Source of the DNA: Chloroflexaceae bacterium
GTDB lineage: Bacteria; Chloroflexota; Chloroflexia; Chloroflexales; Chloroflexaceae
Assembly: GCA_012032475.1 (NCBI GenBank)
Contig: JAAUSY010000026.1
Coordinates: forward strand, 1-34,529
Direction: 5' to 3'
Length of the DNA: 34,529 bases
Shown: positions 1 through 8,300 of the stretch, piece by piece
How the letters are laid out: the number at the start of each line of letters is the position of its first letter
Numbering within the stretch: the stretch's first letter is position 1
The notes under the pieces: generated by a model
Databases searched by the model: none
The model's input: the letters and a program-made list of their open reading frames with translations, nothing else
What the model was told of the DNA's origin: nothing
Program-made: the position numbers and the translations under genes

Positions 1-572
1 GGGCTGGTGCTCGGATGGACCCTGCGGGCGGTCCTGGTGGTTGCCAACCCCATCTACCAGGAGGTCATCCCGCGGTGCTGGCAAACGCGCCGCAGGCCTC
101 GCTGCCCATCATCGCTCCCACCTGGCTCGCCCCCGACGGCAAGCTGGACCCCGCGAAACTCCTGGAGGCGTTCCTGGCTTTCTGGAGGCAGCACGGGCAA
201 CCCCTGCTCAAGAGCACCCACTACCACGAGATTGCCCCCCACCTGGTGCTGATGGCCTTCCTCCATCGGGTGGTCAATGCGGGCGGGACGATTGAGCGCG
301 AGTATGCCATCGGGACGGGGCGGATGGACCTGTGTGTGCGGTATGGCGAGGTGGCGCTGGCGATGGAGTTGAAGGTGTGGCGTGAGGGGGAGACCAACCC
401 CCTCCGTGCGGGGTTAGCGCAGCTTGACGGCTACCTGGCGGGGTTGGGGTTGGACACGGGCTGGCTGGTCATCTTCGACCGCCGCGAGGGGTTGCCCGAC
501 CTTGCCGAGCGCACCACGACCGAGCCAGCCACGACGCCTGCGGGGAGGGGCGTGGTCGTCGTGCGGGCGTGA
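1..572 (+). CDS. AAA-ATPase/PD-(D/E)XK nuclease (DUF1703-like), C-terminal part, frameshifted
   Basis: Only the C-terminal part is in the window. The first 25 codons read in frame 1 and give VVANPIYQEVIPR, a segment typical of AAA-ATPase/DUF1703 proteins just before the nuclease domain. From base 75 the homologous reading continues in frame 3 as VLANAPQASLP and then the nuclease domain, so one base, probably a G, is missing at the cggtg around 74-77. The nuclease core is visible as GRMD followed by AMELKVW, matching the D...ExK pattern of PD-(D/E)XK enzymes. Members are common in anaerobes and Chloroflexota, and their function is mostly unproven; some are viewed as nuclease-linked ATPases. 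The gene ends at TGA 570-572 and has no operon partner downstream. The frame break could be decay or an assembly error. Family assignment is fairly sure, activity is not. Confidence 0.75.
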   Translation, partial: AGARMDPAGGPGGCQPHLPGGHPAVLANAPQASLPIIAPTWLAPDGKLDPAKLLEAFLAFWRQHGQPLLKSTHYHEIAPHLVLMAFLHRVVNAGGTIEREYAIGTGRMDLCVRYGEVALAMELKVWREGETNPLRAGLAQLDGYLAGLGLDTGWLVIFDRREGLPDLAERTTTEPATTPAGRGVVVVRA

Positions 573-607
573 GGGGGAGAGAGTGCCAGCATTGCAGGCA
601 TCCCCTC
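571..607 (+). terminator. Possible hairpin terminator after the nuclease gene
   Basis: An imperfect hairpin begins inside the stop codon: GAGGGGGA at 571-578 faces TCCCCTC at 601-607, and an inner TGCC 584-587 faces GGCA 597-600. There is no long T run after it, so this is a weak candidate. Confidence 0.3.
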
Positions 608-624
608 CCGTTTCCCCAGAGGTA

Positions 625-709
625 TGGTACCATTGCGGGAAAGAAAAGCCCATCCGCATTGCTTGCGAGGCGCGGATGGGGATGTTCCTCCATAACCAGC
701 ATTGTAGAT
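625..709 (+). other. Structured intergenic element, copy 1
   Basis: This lies in the 317-base gap between the nuclease gene and the sigma-factor gene, which holds no convincing ORF. A perfect 9-bp hairpin (CCCATCCGC 649-657, GCGGATGGG 672-680) is preceded by a TGgTACCAT block (625-633), which could be an extended -10 box, and followed by CATAACCAGCA at 691-701 and CATTGTA at 700-706. The same order of blocks, with a covarying stem, recurs at 22362-22485 upstream of the XRE regulator. The rest of the gap to 889 shows nothing I can name. It could be a transcribed RNA, a leader or a DNA operator. Confidence 0.4.
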
Positions 710-889
710 TTACTGTCGAAACTATGGTAGCGCATTGATGAACCTTACACAAGCCATGATGATACGGACTTCTTGCCAGGGGTGTGCTTCAGCCCTCCTG
801 TCCCTGAAGCCAACGAAAAAAGTCGTATGCGGTTTTCCCGCCTGTTTCCCTGACCTGTGTTCCGTCTTCTTCGTTCTCCTTGCCAGACC

Positions 890-2410
890 ATGAACCAGAC
901 CAGCGACCTTGAAGCCACCATGCGCTGCTGCCAGCAGGAGCGACAACAATTCTATCATCACGGCGTGAAGGAATCTCCCTGCTGCCTGGACCTCTTCCGC
1001 CGCGCCTTCGGCGGGGACCAGACCGCATGGGAAGGAGTGTGGCAGCTATTCGAGCCGCAGATGCGGAAGTGGATTGAGGACATGTGGCGCAGTTCCTCCC
1101 CACAGCAGCGGCGGTCTGTTGAAAACCTGGGGTTGCTTGAGCCGGACGACCTCCTCAATGAACTGATGCTGCACCTCTTCTTGAAGGCTCCTGCCTATCC
1201 CTACCTCGTTCAAGGCAATGAGCTAGGTCCTGTGCTTGATTTTCTTAAGAGAAAAGTCAAGTTGGCAATCCTGGAAAAAAAACGCAAAGCCGGGAAACAT
1301 GCTTTCCATCTCTCGCTTGAAGATAGTGTCCCTTCTCCGACGAACGTTCAGCACCAGGTGGAGCAGGACGACCTGATACAGCGCTTGGCGGCAAGCGCAC
1401 AGGAGCTTTTTCAGACGGAGGACGAGCGATGGGTCTTTGATCTCTACCTCATCTGTGCGTGGAAGCCGGAAGATATCCAGTCGCTCCGTCCCGACCTCTT
1501 CCCCACCATCCAGGCCTTGCGGAACACCATCAAGCGGGTCAAACGGCGCTTGCACCACGATGAAGCCGTGCAGCAGCTTTTTGAAAGAACCGGCGTCCCG
1601 CGGCAAAAACCGGCTCCTGATGCATTTCTTGAAATGAGGATGCTTGAAGAAACGGAACAAGGAGCACAAGACATGCCTATCCCCTGTCACCTGGATGAAG
1701 ACCGGTTGCTCGATTACGTGCTGGGCGACCCCTCGGACGACCTCCGCGCTGCGGTTGAGCAATCGCCTGCCTGCCTGCAAGAAGCCCATCGGTTGCGGCA
1801 CGAACTGGCGCTGCTCCAGCGGATGTTCTACCGCAGCACCTGCCCGGATGCAGAAACGTTGATTGCGTATCAGGAAGGTCGCCTTGCCGGAACCGAACAG
1901 CTCAGGCTCCGAAAACACCTGGCGTTTTGCCCGCTCTGCCAGGAGGAGCTTGCCATGCTCGCCGCGGCTGATGCCGCTCCCGCCCCCGAACCCCTGGCCC
2001 ACAAAGTGCGACGGGTGCTCCAGGCCACCTTTCAGCCGCCGCTGGCTACCGCCCTGCGCGGCACCATCCTGCACTATCAAACCCCCCACGCGACCATCCA
2101 CCTCACCTTCAGCCAGCGCATAGCGCGGGGGAAATCGCGCACCTGGAGCCTGCGCGGGCAGATGCGCTCCCTGGACGGGCACCTGATAACCGGGATGCTG
2201 GAAGAAGTGGAGGCGCAGCGCACTGACCAACCCCACCCCCCCACGACTGGCACCATCGAGGCCAACGGCTCGTTTGTCTTTGCGGGGCTGCCTGCGGGTG
2301 TTTTCACGGTGCGGTTGATGACGGCGGAAGAGACTATCGAACTGGAGCATATCGTCATTGGTGATGACGTGGTAGGCGATGGAGACCCCGAACGTTGCGC
2401 TGACTGCTGA
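890..2410 (+). CDS. Sigma-70-like factor fused to a zinc-finger anti-sigma domain
   Basis: About 506 residues from ATG 890; an in-frame GTG at 857 would add 11 residues, and neither has a clear ribosome binding site. Residues 25-110 resemble sigma region 2 (LFRRAFGGDQTAWEGVWQLF, then LEPDDLLNELMLHLF). Residues 180-230 resemble a divergent region 4 (DERWVFDLYLICAWKPEDIQ, then a basic helix NTIKRVKRRL). A zinc-binding anti-sigma motif follows, HLAFCPLCQEEL (HxxxCxxC), near residue 345. The last 120 residues look like a beta-rich domain ending in a carboxypeptidase-regulatory-like segment (GSFVFAGLPAGVFTVRL). Having factor and inhibitor in one chain suggests self-contained control of this locus, possibly including the CHAT gene that overlaps its 3' end by 32 bases. 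No transmembrane helix is seen. DNA binding and sigma activity are inferred; it might be a degenerate sigma homologue. Confidence 0.7.
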   Translation: MNQTSDLEATMRCCQQERQQFYHHGVKESPCCLDLFRRAFGGDQTAWEGVWQLFEPQMRKWIEDMWRSSSPQQRRSVENLGLLEPDDLLNELMLHLFLKAPAYPYLVQGNELGPVLDFLKRKVKLAILEKKRKAGKHAFHLSLEDSVPSPTNVQHQVEQDDLIQRLAASAQELFQTEDERWVFDLYLICAWKPEDIQSLRPDLFPTIQALRNTIKRVKRRLHHDEAVQQLFERTGVPRQKPAPDAFLEMRMLEETEQGAQDMPIPCHLDEDRLLDYVLGDPSDDLRAAVEQSPACLQEAHRLRHELALLQRMFYRSTCPDAETLIAYQEGRLAGTEQLRLRKHLAFCPLCQEELAMLAAADAAPAPEPLAHKVRRVLQATFQPPLATALRGTILHYQTPHATIHLTFSQRIARGKSRTWSLRGQMRSLDGHLITGMLEEVEAQRTDQPHPPTTGTIEANGSFVFAGLPAGVFTVRLMTAEETIELEHIVIGDDVVGDGDPERCADC

Positions 2411-5222
2411 GCAGACTGCCCTGATTGCCGCCCTCCTGGCGTGCCCCGACGACCAGCGGGTTGCGCTGCTTGCTGCTCACCGTTCCTGCCTGCATCTATC
2501 CCTGATTGCCGCCCTCAAAGACCAGACTGACCACTACAAAGGGAACAAACCGCGGCTCGCGGATGCGGCTTCGCGCAGTGCCCTGCTGGTTGCCCAGTTC
2601 CTGCCCGATGAACCGGCGGCGCTGGCACTGGCATCCTGGGCCCGCGGCAACTGGCAAATGGACGCGGCCCCCCAGGAGGCTATTGGTTCCTATGAAACGG
2701 CCCTGGCCTATTACCGCGCCGTGGGCGATGCCCAGAGTGTCGCCCGGCTTCTGGGCAACCTGGTGTCAGTCTTCAGCGATTGCCAGCGCTTTGCCCAGGC
2801 GCAGGCGGCTTATGAGGAAGCACGAGCCATCTACCAGGCGCAGGGACCTGCTGCCATTCCCTATCTGCAAGCCCTGGAGCAAAACTACGGCTACCTGCTC
2901 CTTGACCGGGGGCATTACCAGGACGCGCTGGCGGCCTGTGATCGCGCCCTCGACCTCGCCTGCCAGATGGACGACCCTGATGGCCTCGTTGAGGTTCAGG
3001 TCAACCGCACTTTGACGCTTGGGATGCTCGGACGGCTGGCGGAGGGCATCACCTCGCTGGAGCACCTGCGGGAGCAGGCCGCCCACCGCGGCCAGCACAC
3101 CACCGTGGCTCGCATTCACCAGTACCTGGGAGAGTTTCAGACCGACCTGGGACAGCCTGCCAGGGCCCTGCCCCACCTGCACGCGGCGCATACCTGGTAT
3201 GAAGCGTCCGGCAACCACGCAGAGGCAGGGCAGGCGCTCCTGGCAGAAGGGAAGCTGCTGGACTACCTGGGGGCGCTGCGCGAAGCCCGCCACTGCTATG
3301 CCCAGGCACTGGCCCGTTTCACGGCGAACGGGATGGCGGGATATGCTGGCGAAACCCTGGTGCGGCTGGCGACTGCCCACCGCCGCAGCCACGACTATGA
3401 GGAGGCCGCCCGGCTGCTCGACCGGGCCGCAGCATGCTGGAATGAACTGAACCGGTGGCAGGTGGAGGTGCTGTTCGAGCGGGCCGAACTGGCCCTGGCA
3501 TGGGAAGATGTCGCAAGCGGAAGGGACCTGCTCCCGGTGCTGGCGCACCGCCCCCAAACCCCCAGGCAGTTGGCGCAGCGCGACCTGCTGACCGCCGACC
3601 TGTGGGCCTTGCAGTGGCGGCACCACGGAGCACCGGAGCACCGTGACCGCTCCCGTCAGGCCTACGAGCAGGCGCTTGCCTGGGCGCAGCAGCACCAGGA
3701 CCTCTGGATGCAGCGACGGGCGTGGGCCGGTCTGGGGCGGCTGGCCCTGAGCGACCAGCCACCCGAAGCCCGCCCGCTGCTCAAACGCGCCATGAGCTGT
3801 GATACGTTGATTCGCCGCACGCTCAGCGTGGAGGAACTGAAAGCCAGCTTCCAGGCGCACACCAGCGACCTGTCCCCGCTGCTCATTCGACAGGCAGTCG
3901 AGCAGGGACAGCCGCTCCGCGCCCTGAGCGAGACCTGGCAGGCCAGGGGCAGTGGCCTGCTGGACCTGCTGTGGGCAACCGAAGCCGACCGGGAGATGCC
4001 GGCATCGCTTCGTGCCGAGATTGACCAGGTACGCCAGCAACTTGCCAGCCATCGTGGTCGGCTGGCGCTGGAATCGAAAGGCAAAGAGCCAGAAAGCTGG
4101 CGCGAGCGTGACGACCCGACCTGCCGCGCATTGGAGCAGCAGCTTGCTGACCTGCGCCGCCGCTCCAATGCGGCTACCGCGCACCACGATGACCACCTGC
4201 TGGATGAGCCGGGGCCGCTGCTGCGCCAGATGGAAGCCGATGTCCTGATTGAGTATGTCGGGTGCGAGGGGGAAGTGCTGGCGCTGCGGGCCGACCGCGA
4301 CGGGTCGTGCCGGGCAGTGTGGCTGATGGAGGAAGACGCCCTGCGCGACCTGCTCGATACCCTCGACCTTGCCCTTCAGTATGGCCTGACACAGCGGGGG
4401 AACCCCGCTCTCTCTCACCAGGACGGCGGGATGGCGGAATGCCTGGCGTTGTTGCAGCAGTGCCACGACCGCCTGCTGGCCCCACTCGGTCCCCTCCCCG
4501 ATGGCGCCCACCTGCTCATTGCCCCCTGCGCCCCGCTCCACTCCGTCCCCTTTGCAGCGCTCTGGGATGGGCAGCGCTACCTGGTGGAACGCTGCACCAT
4601 TGAGCACCTCCCCACCGGTGCCCTGCTTGCGGCCCCGCCCCCACCGGCCCCGTCGTCCGCGCTGCCCCTGGTGGTGGCCTCGTCAGCAGGTGGCAGGCTG
4701 ATGGAGGTGTATGAAGAGGCCGCAGCCTTTCAGGAAGCCTTTCCCGACGGCACGGCCCTGGTTGACGCCCCGCACGACCTGGCGACCCTCCAGACCCTCA
4801 CCGCTGCACCGGGCCTGCTGCACCTGAGCGCTCACAGTACCCTGCGCGACGATGCCCCCATCTTCAGCGCTCTGCACCTGGAGGGGGGCTTGCTTGCAGT
4901 GGAGCAGTGCTACACCCTGCCGCTGGCAGGCACCCGCCTGGTGACGTTGGGCGCGTGTGCCACCGCGGCGGGGATGGACACCGGCGGGTCGCTGCTGGCC
5001 TTTCAATCGGCCTTCTTCGTGGCAGGGGTTCACCGCGTGGTCAGCAGCCTCTGGCCGGTCCAGTCCCGCGCAACCGTCACCTGGATGCGGCTGTTCTACC
5101 GGGCGCTGGCCGATGGTCTGCCGGTGGTTGCGGCGCTCTGCCAGGTGCAGCGGACACTCCTGCACGACCCGGCCAGCGCCCACCCGGCCCTCTGGGCCGC
5201 CTTCATCAGCAGCCGCCGCTGA
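2379..5222 (+). CDS. TPR-CHAT protein (caspase-like protease)
   Basis: 947 residues. The start ATG 2379 lies inside the preceding gene, 32 bases before its end, which suggests translational coupling. The first ~560 residues are helical tetratricopeptide-like repeats (for example AIGSYETALAYYRAVGDAQS and YQDALAACDRALDLACQMDD). A linker with a coiled segment (residues ~545-600) leads to a C-terminal CHAT domain (~610-947). The CHAT dyad is complete: His819 in LHLSAHS and Cys860 in LGACATA, with the usual SSLWPV segment after it. CHAT proteins are clan-CD cysteine peptidases related to caspases and separase, and TPRs usually bind the target or regulator. There is no signal peptide, so it is probably cytoplasmic. 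The substrate is unknown; the fused anti-sigma domain encoded just upstream is one candidate (inference). Confidence 0.85.
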   Translation: METPNVALTAEQTALIAALLACPDDQRVALLAAHRSCLHLSLIAALKDQTDHYKGNKPRLADAASRSALLVAQFLPDEPAALALASWARGNWQMDAAPQEAIGSYETALAYYRAVGDAQSVARLLGNLVSVFSDCQRFAQAQAAYEEARAIYQAQGPAAIPYLQALEQNYGYLLLDRGHYQDALAACDRALDLACQMDDPDGLVEVQVNRTLTLGMLGRLAEGITSLEHLREQAAHRGQHTTVARIHQYLGEFQTDLGQPARALPHLHAAHTWYEASGNHAEAGQALLAEGKLLDYLGALREARHCYAQALARFTANGMAGYAGETLVRLATAHRRSHDYEEAARLLDRAAACWNELNRWQVEVLFERAELALAWEDVASGRDLLPVLAHRPQTPRQLAQRDLLTADLWALQWRHHGAPEHRDRSRQAYEQALAWAQQHQDLWMQRRAWAGLGRLALSDQPPEARPLLKRAMSCDTLIRRTLSVEELKASFQAHTSDLSPLLIRQAVEQGQPLRALSETWQARGSGLLDLLWATEADREMPASLRAEIDQVRQQLASHRGRLALESKGKEPESWRERDDPTCRALEQQLADLRRRSNAATAHHDDHLLDEPGPLLRQMEADVLIEYVGCEGEVLALRADRDGSCRAVWLMEEDALRDLLDTLDLALQYGLTQRGNPALSHQDGGMAECLALLQQCHDRLLAPLGPLPDGAHLLIAPCAPLHSVPFAALWDGQRYLVERCTIEHLPTGALLAAPPPPAPSSALPLVVASSAGGRLMEVYEEAAAFQEAFPDGTALVDAPHDLATLQTLTAAPGLLHLSAHSTLRDDAPIFSALHLEGGLLAVEQCYTLPLAGTRLVTLGACATAAGMDTGGSLLAFQSAFFVAGVHRVVSSLWPVQSRATVTWMRLFYRALADGLPVVAALCQVQRTLLHDPASAHPALWAAFISSRR

Positions 5223-5298
5223 GGGGGGCCGGAAGATTCAAAATTCGTCCGGCAGACGTGGCAAAAATTGTTCCCGCGTGCATTTCTATAGGGCAAGA

Positions 5299-5344
5299 GG
5301 GGCACAACGGGTGCCCACCAGTTCAACACTGACAACATAAGGAG
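5299..5344 (+). promoter_or_regulatory. Leader hairpin and ribosome binding site before the C25 gene
   Basis: GGGCAC 5300-5305 pairs with GTGCCC 5311-5316 around a 5-base loop. AAGGAG at 5339-5344 is the ribosome binding site. It sits 1 base from ATG 5346 but 7 bases from ATG 5352, which favours 5352 as the start. Confidence 0.5.
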
Positions 5345-5351
5345 CATGATC

Positions 5352-8300
5352 ATGAAACATCGTCTCATTCGCTGGTTCGTTTTGTCCGCTCTTGTTCTGG
5401 TTCACGCGGGCTTTCTGGACTGGCTCCCCGCCAGCCAGTCCACCCGCGCCGCCGAAGGGGACCGCCCTGCCGCGCCCGGCCTGGCCGCGGAGACGCTGAA
5501 GGGATGCAAGCGCAGCACGCCCGATATGGCCGACCCGACCTGCTGCGTCAACGGGGTGGTGCTGCTGGATGGGCAGGCGGTTGCCGCCGAGGTGGAGATT
5601 GTCAGCCCACACGGGAGCACGACGGTGATGGCGCAGAACCACGACGGGGACAACTCCCCCTACTATGTGGCGGGGTTGAGCGAAGCGCCCCTGGACGTGG
5701 CGATTGGCGATACGGTGACGCTCATTGCGCGGTATGATGGCACGGTACGCAGCCTGGACTATCCGGTGCAGTCGCCGGGCCAGCGCGTGGACCTGGTGCT
5801 GCCGCTGGCAGCAGAGCCGTCCGACGGGGACGCGCCCCCCCACGCGACGATTGCCTATGCGACAGCGCAACCCGGTGGAGGGTATGAACTGCGCGGCCTG
5901 GGGCAGGTGGCAGTGAGCGGGCGCACGATTGAAGCCTACGCATGGAGCGACGACGGTGGCACGTCCCTGGGGAGTGGTGAGACGCTGACGCTGGCGAGCG
6001 GTTTTGCTGGCACGGTGCAGCTCCGCGTGCAGGATAGCCGGGGGCAGTGGTCGGAGGGGGATAGTGTGGTGGTGGAGGGAATCTCAGAGCCGCTAGAAGT
6101 GGAATTTGTCGGGAGCATTGGTGGACAGACAGGAGTTGTTGCGGTGGAAGGCGACTATGCCTATATTGGGGAGGGTGCAGCGCTGACCGTTCTCGACATC
6201 AGCGATCCGGTCCAGCCGGTACGAGTAGGACGCCTGCCACTGATGGGTCATGTTGTTGGCGAAGTACAGGTAGTGGGAAACCTGGCTTACGTTGCGGCTG
6301 ATGCTGCGGGGCTACGTATCATTGATGTGAGCAATCCCTCTACACTAAACGAGGTAGGCTTCTTCGATCCACCGTTTCCTATCAGAGGCATCCAAGTGGT
6401 AGGAGAACTCGCTTTCCTTGCGGGTTGGGATAGAGGGCTACGGATTATTGATGTCAGCAATCCTGCATCTCCTGTTGAAATGAGTTCTCTGGACACACCG
6501 GGCGATGCTATAGGGGTGCAAATCGAGAGTGACTTGGCTTATGTTGTGGATGGTAAGGCAGGATTACGCATCATTGACGTGAGCAACCCGTCCATGCCGA
6601 CTGAGGTGGGGTTTTTCAATGTAACGGACTACGCTGCAGATGTCTATGTGGTAGGAAGTCTCGCCTACCTTACAGATACGGGCAAGGGATTATACATCAT
6701 TGATGTGAGCGATCCTACACTACCCACGGAGATAAGTGTCTTTGATGCACCATATGAATACAGGGGATTGCAGGTAGAAAGCGGGTTAGCCTTCATTGCA
6801 CTGGGACATGCAGGGTTGGGAATTGTTAACGTGAGCAATCCTGCATTACCCACAGAAGTAGCCATTTTCGACACACCAGGCTGGGCCAAACACGTTTGTG
6901 TGGCCGGTTATCTTGCTTTTGTTGCGAATAATGACACGGGGTTGTCGATTGTTGACGTAAGTAGCCCATCGTCACCATCCGGGATGGGTTTCTTAAAAAT
7001 GCTCGACAACACCATAGATGTCCAGGTGGTGGGGAGCCTGGCTTTCGCTGCAAATGATGATGTAGGCCTGTCGATGCTTAATGTGAGCGACCCTGCCAAT
7101 CCTACGTTGCTTGGTAGCTACGACACACCAAGCCATGCCTACGGGGTGCAGGTGGTTGGCAGCACCGCCTACGTCGCAGATGATTGGAGTGGTTTGCAGA
7201 TCATTGATGTGAGCAATATTGCCGATCCCACGCTACTTGGCAGCTACGACACGCCGGGGAGAGCCAGAAACGTGCAGGTAATAGGGAACACCGCCTATAT
7301 CGCAGATGGGGAGAGTGGGTTACAAATCCTTGATGTGAGTAATCCTGCTGCACTCACGTTGCTCGGCAGCTACGACACGCCGGGGAGCGCCAGCAACGTG
7401 CAGGTGATAGGGAACACCGCCTATATTGCAGATAGAGATAGTGGGTTGCAGATCATTGATGTGAGTAGACCTGCTGCTCCCATGCTACTCGGCAGCTACG
7501 AGACACCGGGGGGAGGCCTATGGGGTGCAGGTGGTGGGCAGCTTGGCCTACGTTGGGGATGGATCTAGTGGGCTACGCATCATTGACGTGAGCACCCCCG
7601 CTGCCCCTGCCGAGGTCGGCTCCTTCGACACGACGGGGTGGGCAGCGGGAGTGCAGGTGGTGGCAGCTTGGCCTATGTCGCGGATTATGATGATGGGCTG
7701 AGCATTATTGATGTGAGCAACCCGGCAACCGCCGCCGAGGTCGGCTCCTTCGATACACCGGGCTATGCCCGTGAGGTGCAGATAGTGGGCAACTTGGCCT
7801 ATGTCGCGGATGGAACCGGTGGCCTGCAAATCCTCCGTGTAAGCGGGAACGAGCCACCTCCGCCCCCACCCACCATCCACACCCTCCTGCTCACCAACCG
7901 CCAGCGTCTTGCATCCCTCTCCAGTGAAGCCGAAGCGACCAGCGTCCTGGCAAAACTCAACGACCTGGCCGCTCACGAGCGCGTCAAGGGCAAGGTCATC
8001 CAGGTGGAAGAGGATGGTGCCGTTGCCGCTGCCTACGCCGCCTGGAGCAATCCCGACAGCGCACCCCAGGCCAACGCCGTTGCCGACGCCATCAAGCAGG
8101 TCATTGAAGGCGAACTGGACGCCAACCCGGAGGTGCGCTACGTGGTTATCGTGGGAGATGACCGCGTGCTCCCCTTCCGCCGCACCAACGATCTGACCCG
8201 TGTTCCTGACCCGCACACCCTGACCGACGACTTCTACACCGACCGTGTGCCAACATCGAACCGCGGCCACGACCTCTACATCCCCGACCTGGCGGGGGGC

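Noticed and set aside
2766-4607. 613-codon open frame on the minus strand
   Set aside because: It is the complement of the TPR-CHAT gene, which has clear domains and catalytic residues; the minus-strand product has no recognisable motif.
7113-7508. CRISPR array
   Set aside because: The regular 126-bp repeats encode LVIVD propeller blades in frame and have no spacers. No other array-like repeat was found despite the type III genes.
7508-7513. Programmed ribosomal frameshift in the C25 gene
   Set aside because: There is no slippery heptamer with a downstream structure, and a second opposite shift at 7661-7663 would also be needed; indels explain it more simply.
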